Assembly (NCBI GenBank): GCA_903895005.1
Contig: CAITSH010000337.1
Location: forward strand, 1-10,038
Source of the DNA: an uncultured Pseudomonadota bacterium
Lineage (GTDB): Bacteria; Pseudomonadota; Gammaproteobacteria; Burkholderiales; SG8-39
Reading direction: 5' to 3'
DNA length: 10,038 nt
Shown here: one piece after another, positions 1 to 6,031 of the stretch
Position numbering within the stretch: the stretch's first letter is position 1
Layout: every line of letters begins with the position of its first letter
Made by a program: the position numbers and the translations under genes
The notes under the pieces: model-generated
Told to the model about the DNA's origin: nothing
The model's database searches: none
The model's input: only the letters and a program-made list of their open reading frames with translations

Positions 1-73
1 GGGCCGTGATGGCAAGCAGCAGGGCCGGCGTGATGGTGCGGGAAAGGAAAGTCGTTTTGAAGGCGCGGGTCAT
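1..73 (-). CDS. Secreted protein, N-terminal fragment (probable Bug-type receptor), cut by window edge
   Basis: Only the first 24 codons are visible, read from an ATG at 73-71. They encode a basic start (MTRAFKTTFLSR) followed by a hydrophobic stretch (TPALLLAITA), which looks like a Sec signal peptide. An AGGA element about 7 nt upstream of the ATG is a reasonable Shine-Dalgarno site. The start lies 38 nt downstream of the stop of the metallo-beta-lactamase-fold gene on the same strand, so it is probably the fourth gene of the same operon. Because the window holds several Bug receptor genes next to catabolic enzymes, a further Bug receptor is the most likely identity. This is inferred from context only: no mature part of the protein is visible. 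Confidence 0.6.
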   Translation of the reverse strand, partial: MTRAFKTTFLSRTITPALLLAITA

Positions 74-111
74 GGTTTTATCCTGTTCCATCAATTCTGG
101 TCGAAGTCCGG

Positions 112-987
112 TCATTCAGTGTCGAACGCAAAGCCGAAGTGTTTGCCATCGCGCAGGATGCATCCTGACGAGGGTGCGGGGAAATGCGCGGTCAGCAAGC
201 GGGTGCCGGTATTTGCGTAGCGTTCGCACATCGCCACGCGGACCTTTGAGGCGAGTGCCGGATCTTCGCAATACTGCGTCGGCATGCCGGGAAAGGCGAG
301 TTGTATCGGGTGGTGGATGATGTCGCCGGTCAGCACGCCATGTCCGCCGCCGTCCTCGACATGGATGAATACCGTGCCCGGGGTGTGGCCTGCCGCAGGC
401 TCCAGCCGAATGCCGCGCTCTATCTGTTGGGACATGCCGACCATGTCGGCCTGCCCGCTTTGCACCACCGGCAGCACGCTGTCGGCGAAGGAACCGTGGT
501 TGAGTGACACGCCTTCGCGTTCGTAGCGCGCCAGCCAGTGCTTGTACTCGACCTCGGCCATGATGTAGCGCGCGTTCGGAAAGGTCGGCACCCATTGGCC
601 GTTTACGAGCCGCGTGTTCCAGCCGACGTGGTCCGCATGCAGGTGGCTGCACATCACCGCATCGACGTCCTCCGGTTTTACGCCCAGGCCGGCCAGCCTT
701 TGCAGGAAATCGCTCTGGCGCATGTGCCAGTCCGGACGGTTGGGGCGGTGCTTGTGGTCGCCGATGCAGGCGTCGACCAGGATGACGCGGCCGTTGATGC
801 GCAGCACATAGGTGTGAAAGCTGATGAACAGGTCCAGCGTTTGCGGATCGATGAAACGCGGCCCCATGATGCGCGCGTGCTCGGTCAGGATGTCCTTGGT
901 CAGCAGCGGAAAACCGCGCATCGAGGGCAGGCGCACCGGCTCGATGTCGGCGAGTCGGTCGATCTGGAATTGTCCTATAGGCAGCAT
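112..987 (-). CDS. Metallo-beta-lactamase-fold hydrolase
   Basis: This is a 291-residue enzyme of the metallo-beta-lactamase superfamily with a complete dinuclear metal site. The signature SHLHADH gives H115, H117, D119 and H120. H201 sits in GHTPG, D222 in TGD and H268 in TAHFP. The HxHxDHVGWN form and the overall length resemble the methyl-parathion-hydrolase and lactonase-like branch, so hydrolysis of an ester or lactone is plausible, but the substrate is unknown. There is no signal peptide, so it should be cytoplasmic. The ATG at 987 is the first possible start after an in-frame TGA and gives a typical family N-terminus, although no clear ribosome binding site precedes it. It lies 86 nt downstream of the dioxygenase gene, and a hairpin occupies that gap. 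It may act on the product or a by-product of the oxygenase, which is inference from gene order. Confidence 0.93.
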   Translation of the reverse strand: MLPIGQFQIDRLADIEPVRLPSMRGFPLLTKDILTEHARIMGPRFIDPQTLDLFISFHTYVLRINGRVILVDACIGDHKHRPNRPDWHMRQSDFLQRLAGLGVKPEDVDAVMCSHLHADHVGWNTRLVNGQWVPTFPNARYIMAEVEYKHWLARYEREGVSLNHGSFADSVLPVVQSGQADMVGMSQQIERGIRLEPAAGHTPGTVFIHVEDGGGHGVLTGDIIHHPIQLAFPGMPTQYCEDPALASKVRVAMCERYANTGTRLLTAHFPAPSSGCILRDGKHFGFAFDTE

Positions 988-1025
988 GTGTTTTTCGATT
1001 CAGTGGCTTGTTGATCCCGCATTAC

Positions 1026-1062
1026 CGGCTGGAAATCCGCGCCAGAAGCGCGTTTCCAGCCG
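1026..1062 (-). terminator. Strong intercistronic hairpin after the dioxygenase gene, no U-tract
   Basis: A 10-bp perfect outer stem (CGGCTGGAAA at 1026-1035 with TTTCCAGCCG at 1053-1062) continues after a 2-nt bulge into a 5-bp inner stem (CGCGC at 1038-1042 with GCGCG at 1048-1052), leaving a 5-nt loop. On the minus strand it starts 11 nt after the dioxygenase stop. That is where a terminator would sit, but the bases following it (GTAATGCGGG) contain no T run. It could be a leaky terminator, a 3'-end stabiliser or a processing site that sets unequal expression of the dioxygenase and hydrolase. The structure is directly visible and its role is inference. Confidence 0.55.
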
Positions 1063-1073
1063 TTCGTTACCGT

Positions 1074-1952
1074 TCAGCGCGTGATGATTTTTCCGCTCTG
1101 TGCGCCGAGGATGGTCGTGCGCACGCAATAGCGGTGTGCGCCGGGGTCAAAGTCGGCGAGCGCGAGGTGCATGGTGCTGCGGTTGTCCCACATCAGCAGG
1201 TCGTGCCTGGCCCATTTGTGGCGGTAGGTAAAGAGCGGGTCAACCGAGTGCTCGAACAAAAAGCGCATGAGTGGTGCCGATTCGCGCTCGCTCATGCCCA
1301 CGATCACCTTGGTCATTTGTTCTGAAAGGTAGAGGCACTTGCGCCCGGTTTCCTCGTGCACGCGAACCAGCGGCTGTGCGACCGGCGGGTTGGCCTTGCG
1401 CAATTCGGCGACGAGGGCCGGGTCGCGCCTTTTCATGTTTTCCACACCCATGTAATCGTGCACGACTTCAAGGCCGTCGATCAGCGATTTCATTTTTTCG
1501 GAAAGCGCGTCGTACGCGGCACCCATGCTGGCAAACACCGTGTCACCGCCCACCTCGGGCAGGATTTGCGCATGAAACAGAGAGCCCAGCGGCGGGCGCG
1601 TGGTGTAGGACAGGTCCGAGTGCCAGTGCCGGCCTACGTTCTCGCTCGCCGAGGGTTTGCCGTCTACCGGAATAGTCGAGAGCACAAGCAACTCGGGGTG
1701 CGCGGCATGACGGAAGGGCTTGAGTGTTTCGTGCAGGTCGAGTTCGCCAAAGCGGCGGCTGAAGGCGACATGCTGCTCAACGGTGATGTCCTGGCCGCGG
1801 ATGAGCAGGATGCCGTGCGCATTCCACAGCCGGCGGATTTCGGCTATGGCGGCGTCGGAGAGCGACGTGCGCAAATCCAGACCGAGCAGTTCCACGCCAA
1901 AGGCGTGAGAGAGCCGGCGCGTTTGCAGCAGCGGTGTGATGTTGCTTCCCAT
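1074..1952 (-). CDS. TauD/TfdA-family Fe(II)/2-oxoglutarate-dependent dioxygenase
   Basis: This 292-residue cytoplasmic enzyme should couple decarboxylation of 2-oxoglutarate to hydroxylation of an organic substrate. Family members attack taurine, 2,4-D or other aryloxy acids and alkyl sulfates. The iron facial triad is intact: H111 and D113 in RHWHSD, and the distal H262 in MWDNRSTMHLALADF. R274 and R278 in the C-terminal HRYCVRTTILG block match the arginines that bind 2-oxoglutarate and substrate in TauD. The length equals that of the family. The start is well supported by AAAGGAGG at 1970-1963, 10 nt before the ATG. It lies 52 nt after the Bug receptor gene on the same strand and is probably cotranscribed with it, so its substrate is likely a compound bound by that receptor. 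The sequence does not identify the substrate. A detoxifying rather than catabolic role is possible. Confidence 0.94.
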   Translation of the reverse strand: MGSNITPLLQTRRLSHAFGVELLGLDLRTSLSDAAIAEIRRLWNAHGILLIRGQDITVEQHVAFSRRFGELDLHETLKPFRHAAHPELLVLSTIPVDGKPSASENVGRHWHSDLSYTTRPPLGSLFHAQILPEVGGDTVFASMGAAYDALSEKMKSLIDGLEVVHDYMGVENMKRRDPALVAELRKANPPVAQPLVRVHEETGRKCLYLSEQMTKVIVGMSERESAPLMRFLFEHSVDPLFTYRHKWARHDLLMWDNRSTMHLALADFDPGAHRYCVRTTILGAQSGKIITR

Positions 1953-1962
1953 GTTTTTTTTT

Positions 1963-1970
1963 CCTCCTTT
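1963..1970 (-). promoter_or_regulatory. Strong Shine-Dalgarno site of the dioxygenase gene
   Basis: On the minus strand the sequence is AAAGGAGG, followed by a 10-nt A-rich spacer and the ATG at 1952-1950. It is the best ribosome binding site in this operon and fixes the dioxygenase start. Confidence 0.85.
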
Positions 1971-2004
1971 TTACTGCAATATTCCCGACAGCCGCCACGC
2001 GACT

Positions 2005-2973
2005 TCAGTCCAGCCTTGCTCCTGAAGCCTTGACGGCCTTTTCCCATTTTTCACCCTCACGGCGCATGAACGCACCGAATTCATCGGGCGTGTTGCCAAC
2101 CGCGGTGGCCCCGAGGCCTGCAAGGCGTTCCTTGAAGTCCGGCGATGCGACCGCCTTGGCGATTTCAGTCGCGAGTTTTGCCGTGATCTCGCGTGGCGTG
2201 CCGGCCGGCGCGACAACGCCGTACCAGGAGGTGACTTCGAATCCGGGCAGGCCGGCCTCGGCCACGGTCGGCACATCGGGCGCGCTCGGGTTGCGTCGCG
2301 GTGTCGCAACGCCCAGTGCGCGCAGCTTGCCGGCCGTGATCATGGGCATCGCGGCGAGGATTTCGACCGACATGAATGAGACCTGCCCGCCGACGATGTC
2401 GGTGACGGCGGGGCCGGTTCCCTTGTAGGGAACGTGGACCATTTCGGTGCCGGTCATCTGCTTGAACATCTCGGCCGCAATGTGGTGCGGGGTGCCGTTC
2501 CCGGCCGAGGCATAGTTAAGCTTGCCCGGATTGGCCCTGGCATAGGCGATGAAATCGCGCAGATTTTGTGCCGCGACGGCGGGGCCGACCACCAGCATAT
2601 GCGGCACAAAGGCGATCAGCGTGACCGGCACGAAGTCGCGCGCCGGGTCGTAGGGCGGCTTGGCGTATAGATACTGGTTGATCGACATGGTGGTTGTCGA
2701 GCCCATCAGCAGGGTGTAGCCGTCGGGTGCGGATTTTGCCGCCGCTTCGCCACCGATGGCGCCGCCGGCGCCAGGCCGGTTGTCTATGGTGACCGGCTGG
2801 CCAAGCTGCTCGGCAAGTTTTGCCGCAACGGCGCGCCCGAGTATGTCGACCGCGCCGCCGGGCGGGAAGGGCACGATCAGCCTGATGGCCTTGTTCGGAT
2901 ACGTTTGTGCCAGAGCGGCGGGCGGGAGGGCGCCGATGGCGATGAGGGAGAAAAGTGCAAAAAAACGCAGCAT
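2005..2973 (-). CDS. Bug/TctC-family periplasmic solute-binding receptor
   Basis: This 322-residue extracytoplasmic receptor belongs to the tripartite tricarboxylate transporter (Bug) family, whose members bind small, often carboxylated, organic molecules. The ATG at 2973 is preferred over one 21 codons upstream. It opens directly into a signal peptide (MLRFFALFSLIAIGALPPAALA, split here as MLRFFALFSLIAIG and ALPPAALA) with a likely cut after ALA before QTYP, and AAGGAA lies 4 nt upstream. Family blocks follow in order: YPNKAIRLIVPFPPGG, DNRPGAGGAIG, APDGYTLLMG, NYASAGNGTPHHIAAEMF and VPYKGTGPAVTDIVGGQ. It is first in a minus-strand cluster with a dioxygenase and a hydrolase, suggesting it captures the substrate of that pathway. 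No TctA or TctB membrane subunits are nearby. The ligand cannot be told from sequence. Confidence 0.95.
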   Translation of the reverse strand: MLRFFALFSLIAIGALPPAALAQTYPNKAIRLIVPFPPGGAVDILGRAVAAKLAEQLGQPVTIDNRPGAGGAIGGEAAAKSAPDGYTLLMGSTTTMSINQYLYAKPPYDPARDFVPVTLIAFVPHMLVVGPAVAAQNLRDFIAYARANPGKLNYASAGNGTPHHIAAEMFKQMTGTEMVHVPYKGTGPAVTDIVGGQVSFMSVEILAAMPMITAGKLRALGVATPRRNPSAPDVPTVAEAGLPGFEVTSWYGVVAPAGTPREITAKLATEIAKAVASPDFKERLAGLGATAVGNTPDEFGAFMRREGEKWEKAVKASGARLD

Positions 2974-2977
2974 GCTG

Positions 2978-2983
2978 TTCCTT
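2978..2983 (-). promoter_or_regulatory. Shine-Dalgarno site deciding the receptor start
   Basis: AAGGAA on the minus strand lies 4 nt before the ATG at 2973. It supports this start over the in-frame ATG at 3036, which would put 21 hydrophilic residues ahead of the signal peptide. Confidence 0.7.
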
Positions 2984-3020
2984 GGTGCGGTGCCGGCCGT
3001 GTCATGGCGGGCGGGGTGGA

Positions 3021-3039
3021 GGGATGTTTGAATCATCCC
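3021..3039. promoter_or_regulatory. Inverted repeat in the leader of the receptor operon, possible operator
   Basis: GGGATG at 3021-3026 and CATCCC at 3034-3039 form a perfect 6-bp inverted repeat with a 7-nt AT-rich spacer (TTTGAAT). It lies about 50 nt upstream of the receptor start. The spacing would suit a dimeric regulator or a small leader hairpin. The repeat is visible, its function is a guess, and no regulator gene is present in the window. Confidence 0.35.
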
Positions 3040-3221
3040 GCTTCAAGCAATTACGATACCACGCGCAAGACACTGCGATGGTGGCGAAGGATCCGCCCTA
3101 TTGTTTGCGTACGAACGACTATGCCAAAGGAGCTAGTGCAATTGGCGGTGTTTCATGCTTATACTTTTGCGGCGGTCGTCATCACCATGTCATCGTTTAT
3201 CCCATGGCATTTCGATGCGAT

Positions 3222-3239
3222 CCGACCCGACGGGGTCGG
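3222..3239. repeat. GC-rich hairpin upstream of the diguanylate cyclase gene
   Basis: CCGACCC at 3222-3228 pairs with GGGTCGG at 3233-3239 around a GACG tetraloop. There is no T run on either side, so it is not a standard intrinsic terminator. It lies 76 nt before the cyclase start and may be part of the 5' leader. Confidence 0.4.
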
Positions 3240-3306
3240 GCACATCTCTTTGTTCCAGCCCAGCGTTTTGATGGCGCCATTTTTACGATTGCGCAGGGAT
3301 ATTCAC

Positions 3307-3311
3307 GGGAG
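3307..3311 (+). promoter_or_regulatory. Shine-Dalgarno site of the cyclase gene
   Basis: GGGAG lies 4 nt before the ATG at 3316. It supports this start over longer in-frame alternatives at 3121 and 2905, neither of which has a clear ribosome binding site. Confidence 0.6.
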
Positions 3312-3315
3312 CAGC

Positions 3316-4332
3316 ATGAAGTATTCAGACAGCGTCGAAAAAAGCGCCGAGTTCCTGCGGCACGCGGTTCCGCTCATGTCACGGCAGGCGGCGGCGCTGC
3401 ATCCTGTCAGCTACGCGGTCTGGTATGAGTATGTCGCGGGCCGTAATTCCGCTCTCAGGGCGAGCATCGACGATCACACGCGCGACGGCGCGCTGCTGGA
3501 CGAACAAACCACAGCCGATTTGTTCCGGCGGCACATCGCCGAACTTGACGAGGCGCTGGCCCAGCGCGTGACCGTCGGTTTCCAGAAGGTCATGGCCGAT
3601 GTGGCGCGATCGGCGACGCAGGCCGGTAATGATGCCAGCGAGTTTGGCGACGCACTCGAAAAGCTCACCGGCGGCCTCGAAGAGGGCAAAACGGCGGTTG
3701 AGGGGGAACTCGACGCGCTGCTGCAGCACACGCGCGGCATGCAGGGATCGATGGGGCATCTACAGGGGAGGCTGGAGGAAAGCCGCCGCGAAATCGAGCT
3801 ATTGCGCCAAGAGGTAACGCGCGCGCGCGAAGATGCGCTCGCCGACGGGCTTACCGGCCTGTCCAACCGCAAGGGCTTTGACCGGGCGCTGATGGATTGC
3901 CTGATGGCCCCCTCCCAGGACGAAGACCACGGGCCCTGCCTGCTGATCGCGGATATCGACTTGTTCAAGCGGGTCAACGATACCTACGGCCATGTGTTCG
4001 GTGACAAGGTGATCCGCGGCGTGGCACAGATCCTGGAACATAACGTCAAGGGCAAGGACACGGCGGCGCGTTACGGCGGTGAGGAATTCGCCATCCTGCT
4101 GCCCGACACGCCGCTTGCCGGTGCGCGGAAACTCGCCGAAAGAATCCGTTCCGCCGTCGAGCGTTGCCGCATCAAGCGCGTCGACGGCAACGACCTTGTT
4201 GCCAATGTGACGGTGTCCTTCGGGGTGACCAGTTACCGCCGCGGCGAGTCCGCGCATGACTTCGTCACGCGCGCCGACGCCGCGCTATACGAATCGAAAA
4301 AAGGCGGCCGCAACCGGGTTACCGCAGCCTGA
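3316..4332 (+). CDS. Diguanylate cyclase (GGDEF domain) with N-terminal helical and coiled-coil region
   Basis: This 338-residue cytoplasmic protein is predicted to make the second messenger c-di-GMP from two GTP. Residues 1-110 form a helical sensory or dimerisation region (early motif HPVSYAVWYEYVAG), a type seen at the start of many proteobacterial cyclases. About 110-174 is heptad-rich and likely coiled coil. The GGDEF domain fills 175-338: DGLTGLSNRKGF at 177-188, the metal-binding D213 in ADIDLFKRVND, and the active-site loop G254-G255-E256-E257-F258. All catalytic elements look intact. The inhibitory site is altered: the usual RxxD five residues before the signature reads KGKD (245-248). 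There is no EAL or HD-GYP domain and no membrane segment with this start. The Bug receptor gene begins 47 nt downstream on the same strand. A longer start at 3121 would add a hydrophobic segment but is judged less likely. Confidence 0.93.
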   Translation: MKYSDSVEKSAEFLRHAVPLMSRQAAALHPVSYAVWYEYVAGRNSALRASIDDHTRDGALLDEQTTADLFRRHIAELDEALAQRVTVGFQKVMADVARSATQAGNDASEFGDALEKLTGGLEEGKTAVEGELDALLQHTRGMQGSMGHLQGRLEESRREIELLRQEVTRAREDALADGLTGLSNRKGFDRALMDCLMAPSQDEDHGPCLLIADIDLFKRVNDTYGHVFGDKVIRGVAQILEHNVKGKDTAARYGGEEFAILLPDTPLAGARKLAERIRSAVERCRIKRVDGNDLVANVTVSFGVTSYRRGESAHDFVTRADAALYESKKGGRNRVTAA

Positions 4333-4379
4333 CGTTTAGCCGGGCGGCACTGGGGCCGTCGCGTGGCAAAATAGCGGGT

Positions 4380-5354
4380 ATGAAAATACGTTTTGTCTCC
4401 GGACTTTTGTTCGCGCTTTGCGTCGCGTGTGCGGCCACGGCATCGTTCGCGCAGGACTATCCGCTCAAACCCGTTCGCATACTCGCGCCCTCCACGCCCG
4501 GCGGCGGCTTTGACCTCGTTGCACGGGTGCTGGGCAACAAGCTTTCGGAACAGACCGGACAGCAGTTCATCGTCGAAAACCGCTCCGGAGGGGGCACGCT
4601 GCTCGGCACGCAGACCGTCGCGCATGCGCCGGCGGACGGCTACCACCTGTTGGTGGGCGGCCTGTCGAACATGGCGCTCAACATGGGGCTCTATACGAAG
4701 CCCGGCTACGACCCGCTCGCCGATTTCATTCCGCTGCGTATCGTTGTAAGCCATTCCTACACGCTTTTAGGTCGCAGGGACCTGCCGGCCTCCAGCCTTA
4801 AGGGCGTGCTGGCCCTGGCGCGCGCCGAACCGGGAAAACTCACCATTGGTACCAGCGGACCGGGGACCGGGCAATTCATTCTCGCGTCGTTGCTGCGCGC
4901 AATCGGGAATGTCGACATCCTCATCGTTCCGTACAAGGGCGCGCAACCGGTCTACCAGGATTTGCTCGCCGGGCGCGTGGACTTGTTCTTTGACAACACC
5001 ACAACCACTCGGCCCTATATTGACTCGGGGCAGGTGAAGGCGCTGGCAGTGTCGAGCCGGGAGCGCGCGCCCGACGGGCCGAATATTCCCACCCTGGGCG
5101 AGGAAGGTGTCATTCCGCTTGAAATGGAAACCTGGTTCGGCCTGTTCGCGCCGGCCAGGACGCCGCCGGCCGTGGTGGCGCGCCTGCGCGCGGAAATAGA
5201 CAAGGCGATGCAATCGCCCGAGGTGCGCTCCCGCCTGCAGCAGGGCAGCGGGCGCATCGTGCAGCTTTCCACGGCTGAGACCGACGCCTTCTTGAAAGCT
5301 GAATTGCGCAAATGGACTGGCTTGCTGCGCAAGGCCGGTGTCATGCCCGAGTAA
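4380..5354 (+). CDS. Bug/TctC-family periplasmic solute-binding receptor
   Basis: This is a full-length, 324-residue receptor of the tripartite tricarboxylate transporter family. The signal peptide covers residues 1-24 (MKIRFVSGLLFALCVAC, then AATASFA) with a likely cut before QDYPLKPVRIL. Family blocks: APSTPGGGFDLVAR, VENRSGGGTLLGTQ, APADGYHLLVGG, GTSGPGTGQFILASLLRA, VPYKGAQPVYQDLLAGRVDLFFDN and a C-terminal EEGVIPLEMETWFGLFAPA region. The ligand-loop sequences differ from those of the receptor at 2005-2973 (GGGTLLG against GAGGAIG), which suggests a different ligand. The ribosome binding site is weak (GCGGG just before the ATG). It follows the cyclase by 47 nt but no enzyme gene is paired with it, so it is an orphan receptor. 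Its link to the cyclase may be only positional. Confidence 0.94.
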   Translation: MKIRFVSGLLFALCVACAATASFAQDYPLKPVRILAPSTPGGGFDLVARVLGNKLSEQTGQQFIVENRSGGGTLLGTQTVAHAPADGYHLLVGGLSNMALNMGLYTKPGYDPLADFIPLRIVVSHSYTLLGRRDLPASSLKGVLALARAEPGKLTIGTSGPGTGQFILASLLRAIGNVDILIVPYKGAQPVYQDLLAGRVDLFFDNTTTTRPYIDSGQVKALAVSSRERAPDGPNIPTLGEEGVIPLEMETWFGLFAPARTPPAVVARLRAEIDKAMQSPEVRSRLQQGSGRIVQLSTAETDAFLKAELRKWTGLLRKAGVMPE

Positions 5355-5374
5355 CGGACCCGGCGCTTCAGGTT

Positions 5375-6016
5375 TCAGGTAAAGGCGAAGCCGACCGGTA
5401 CGGGCCGCAGCAGGTCGGCGCTTTGCGGGCGGATGGGTTTGACCGCGCGCAGCTCCACCACCAGTTCCCTGACGACGTTGTTGTAGGCATTGACCTCGAA
5501 CCAGATTTCATCCTGGGTCTTGCCTGCAAAGCGCGCACCGTCAAGCAGCAGCGTGGCGGAGACGATGTCCCAGTCGCCGCGGTAGCCGTAGTCGGCCTTG
5601 GCGTAAGTCGGTTGTGCGAAATAGGCGAAGGAACCTGGAAAGTAAATCCGCTTGTGTGTCGGGTCTTCGAAGGCGTCGTTGCTCGAACCATAGGGGCAGC
5701 GCAGCACGAACCTTGCACCGGACCGCGCGATACGGTGCAACTCCTGCATGAAGGGCAGCGGGTTTGCCAGGTGCTCGATAAGGTGGTTGGCGAGGAACTC
5801 CGTGACCGAGTTGTCGGCGAATGGCAGCGGCGCTTGCGCACACGCGTCGAAATCGGCGGTAAGGTCGACGCCGGGCTGCGGCGTCATGTCCACGTTCACC
5901 CAGCCGGGCAGGATGTTGCGACCGCAGCCAAGGTGCAGCTTGAGCGGGCCGGCGGCGGTGTGCTCCGCGGCAGGTTTGCGCCGGAATAATTCCCTGAAGA
6001 TGCGATCAACAAGCAC
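5375..6016 (-). CDS. Class I SAM-dependent methyltransferase
   Basis: This 213-residue cytoplasmic protein has a Rossmann-type methyltransferase core. Motif I is LHLGCGRNILPGWVNVD (27-43), whose D43 is the acidic residue expected to bind the ribose of S-adenosylmethionine. It is followed by LPFADNSV (64-71) and the motif HLIEHLANP (78-86), typical of small predicted methyltransferases often found with cell-envelope polysaccharide genes. The acceptor is unknown. The only sensible start is a GTG at 6016-6014. It lies 15 nt after the histidine kinase stop, in the same reading frame, and no clear ribosome binding site is visible, so translation is probably coupled to the kinase. The gene ends 20 nt from the convergent receptor gene, and no clear terminator lies between them. 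A functional tie to the kinase is uncertain. Confidence 0.88.
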   Translation of the reverse strand: MLVDRIFRELFRRKPAAEHTAAGPLKLHLGCGRNILPGWVNVDMTPQPGVDLTADFDACAQAPLPFADNSVTEFLANHLIEHLANPLPFMQELHRIARSGARFVLRCPYGSSNDAFEDPTHKRIYFPGSFAYFAQPTYAKADYGYRGDWDIVSATLLLDGARFAGKTQDEIWFEVNAYNNVVRELVVELRAVKPIRPQSADLLRPVPVGFAFT

Positions 6017-6031
6017 GGTAGTCGGGTGGCA

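Larger units (their letters stand above)
2974..3315. other. Divergent intergenic region between receptor operon and diguanylate cyclase
   Basis: This is a 342-nt stretch with no convincing gene. It must contain the promoters of the leftward catabolic operon and the rightward cyclase gene. Two inverted repeats are visible (3021-3039 and 3222-3239, listed separately). A TATACT at 3160-3165, preceded by a TG dinucleotide but with no good -35 box, is the best -10 candidate on the plus strand and would give a leader of roughly 150 nt for the cyclase. Part of the region (3121-3315) is open in the cyclase frame, but I regard it as untranslated. Confidence 0.5.

Noticed and set aside
1356..2033. Plus-strand open frame of 225 codons opposite the dioxygenase gene
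   Set aside because: The opposite strand encodes an intact dioxygenase with all catalytic residues. The plus-strand frame is typical GC-rich antisense noise.
2905..3315. Upstream extension of the cyclase reading frame into the receptor gene
   Set aside because: The 2905 start overlaps the signal-peptide part of the divergent receptor gene, has no ribosome binding site and encodes low-quality sequence. The start at 3316 has GGGAG upstream and a typical N-terminus.
5355..5374. Terminator between the convergent receptor and methyltransferase genes
   Set aside because: The 20-nt gap and its flanks hold only a short imperfect repeat (GCTTC/GAAGC) and no T run.
5312..5989. Plus-strand open frame opposite the methyltransferase
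   Set aside because: The methyltransferase on the minus strand has clear SAM-binding motifs, while the plus frame has none and overlaps the receptor end.
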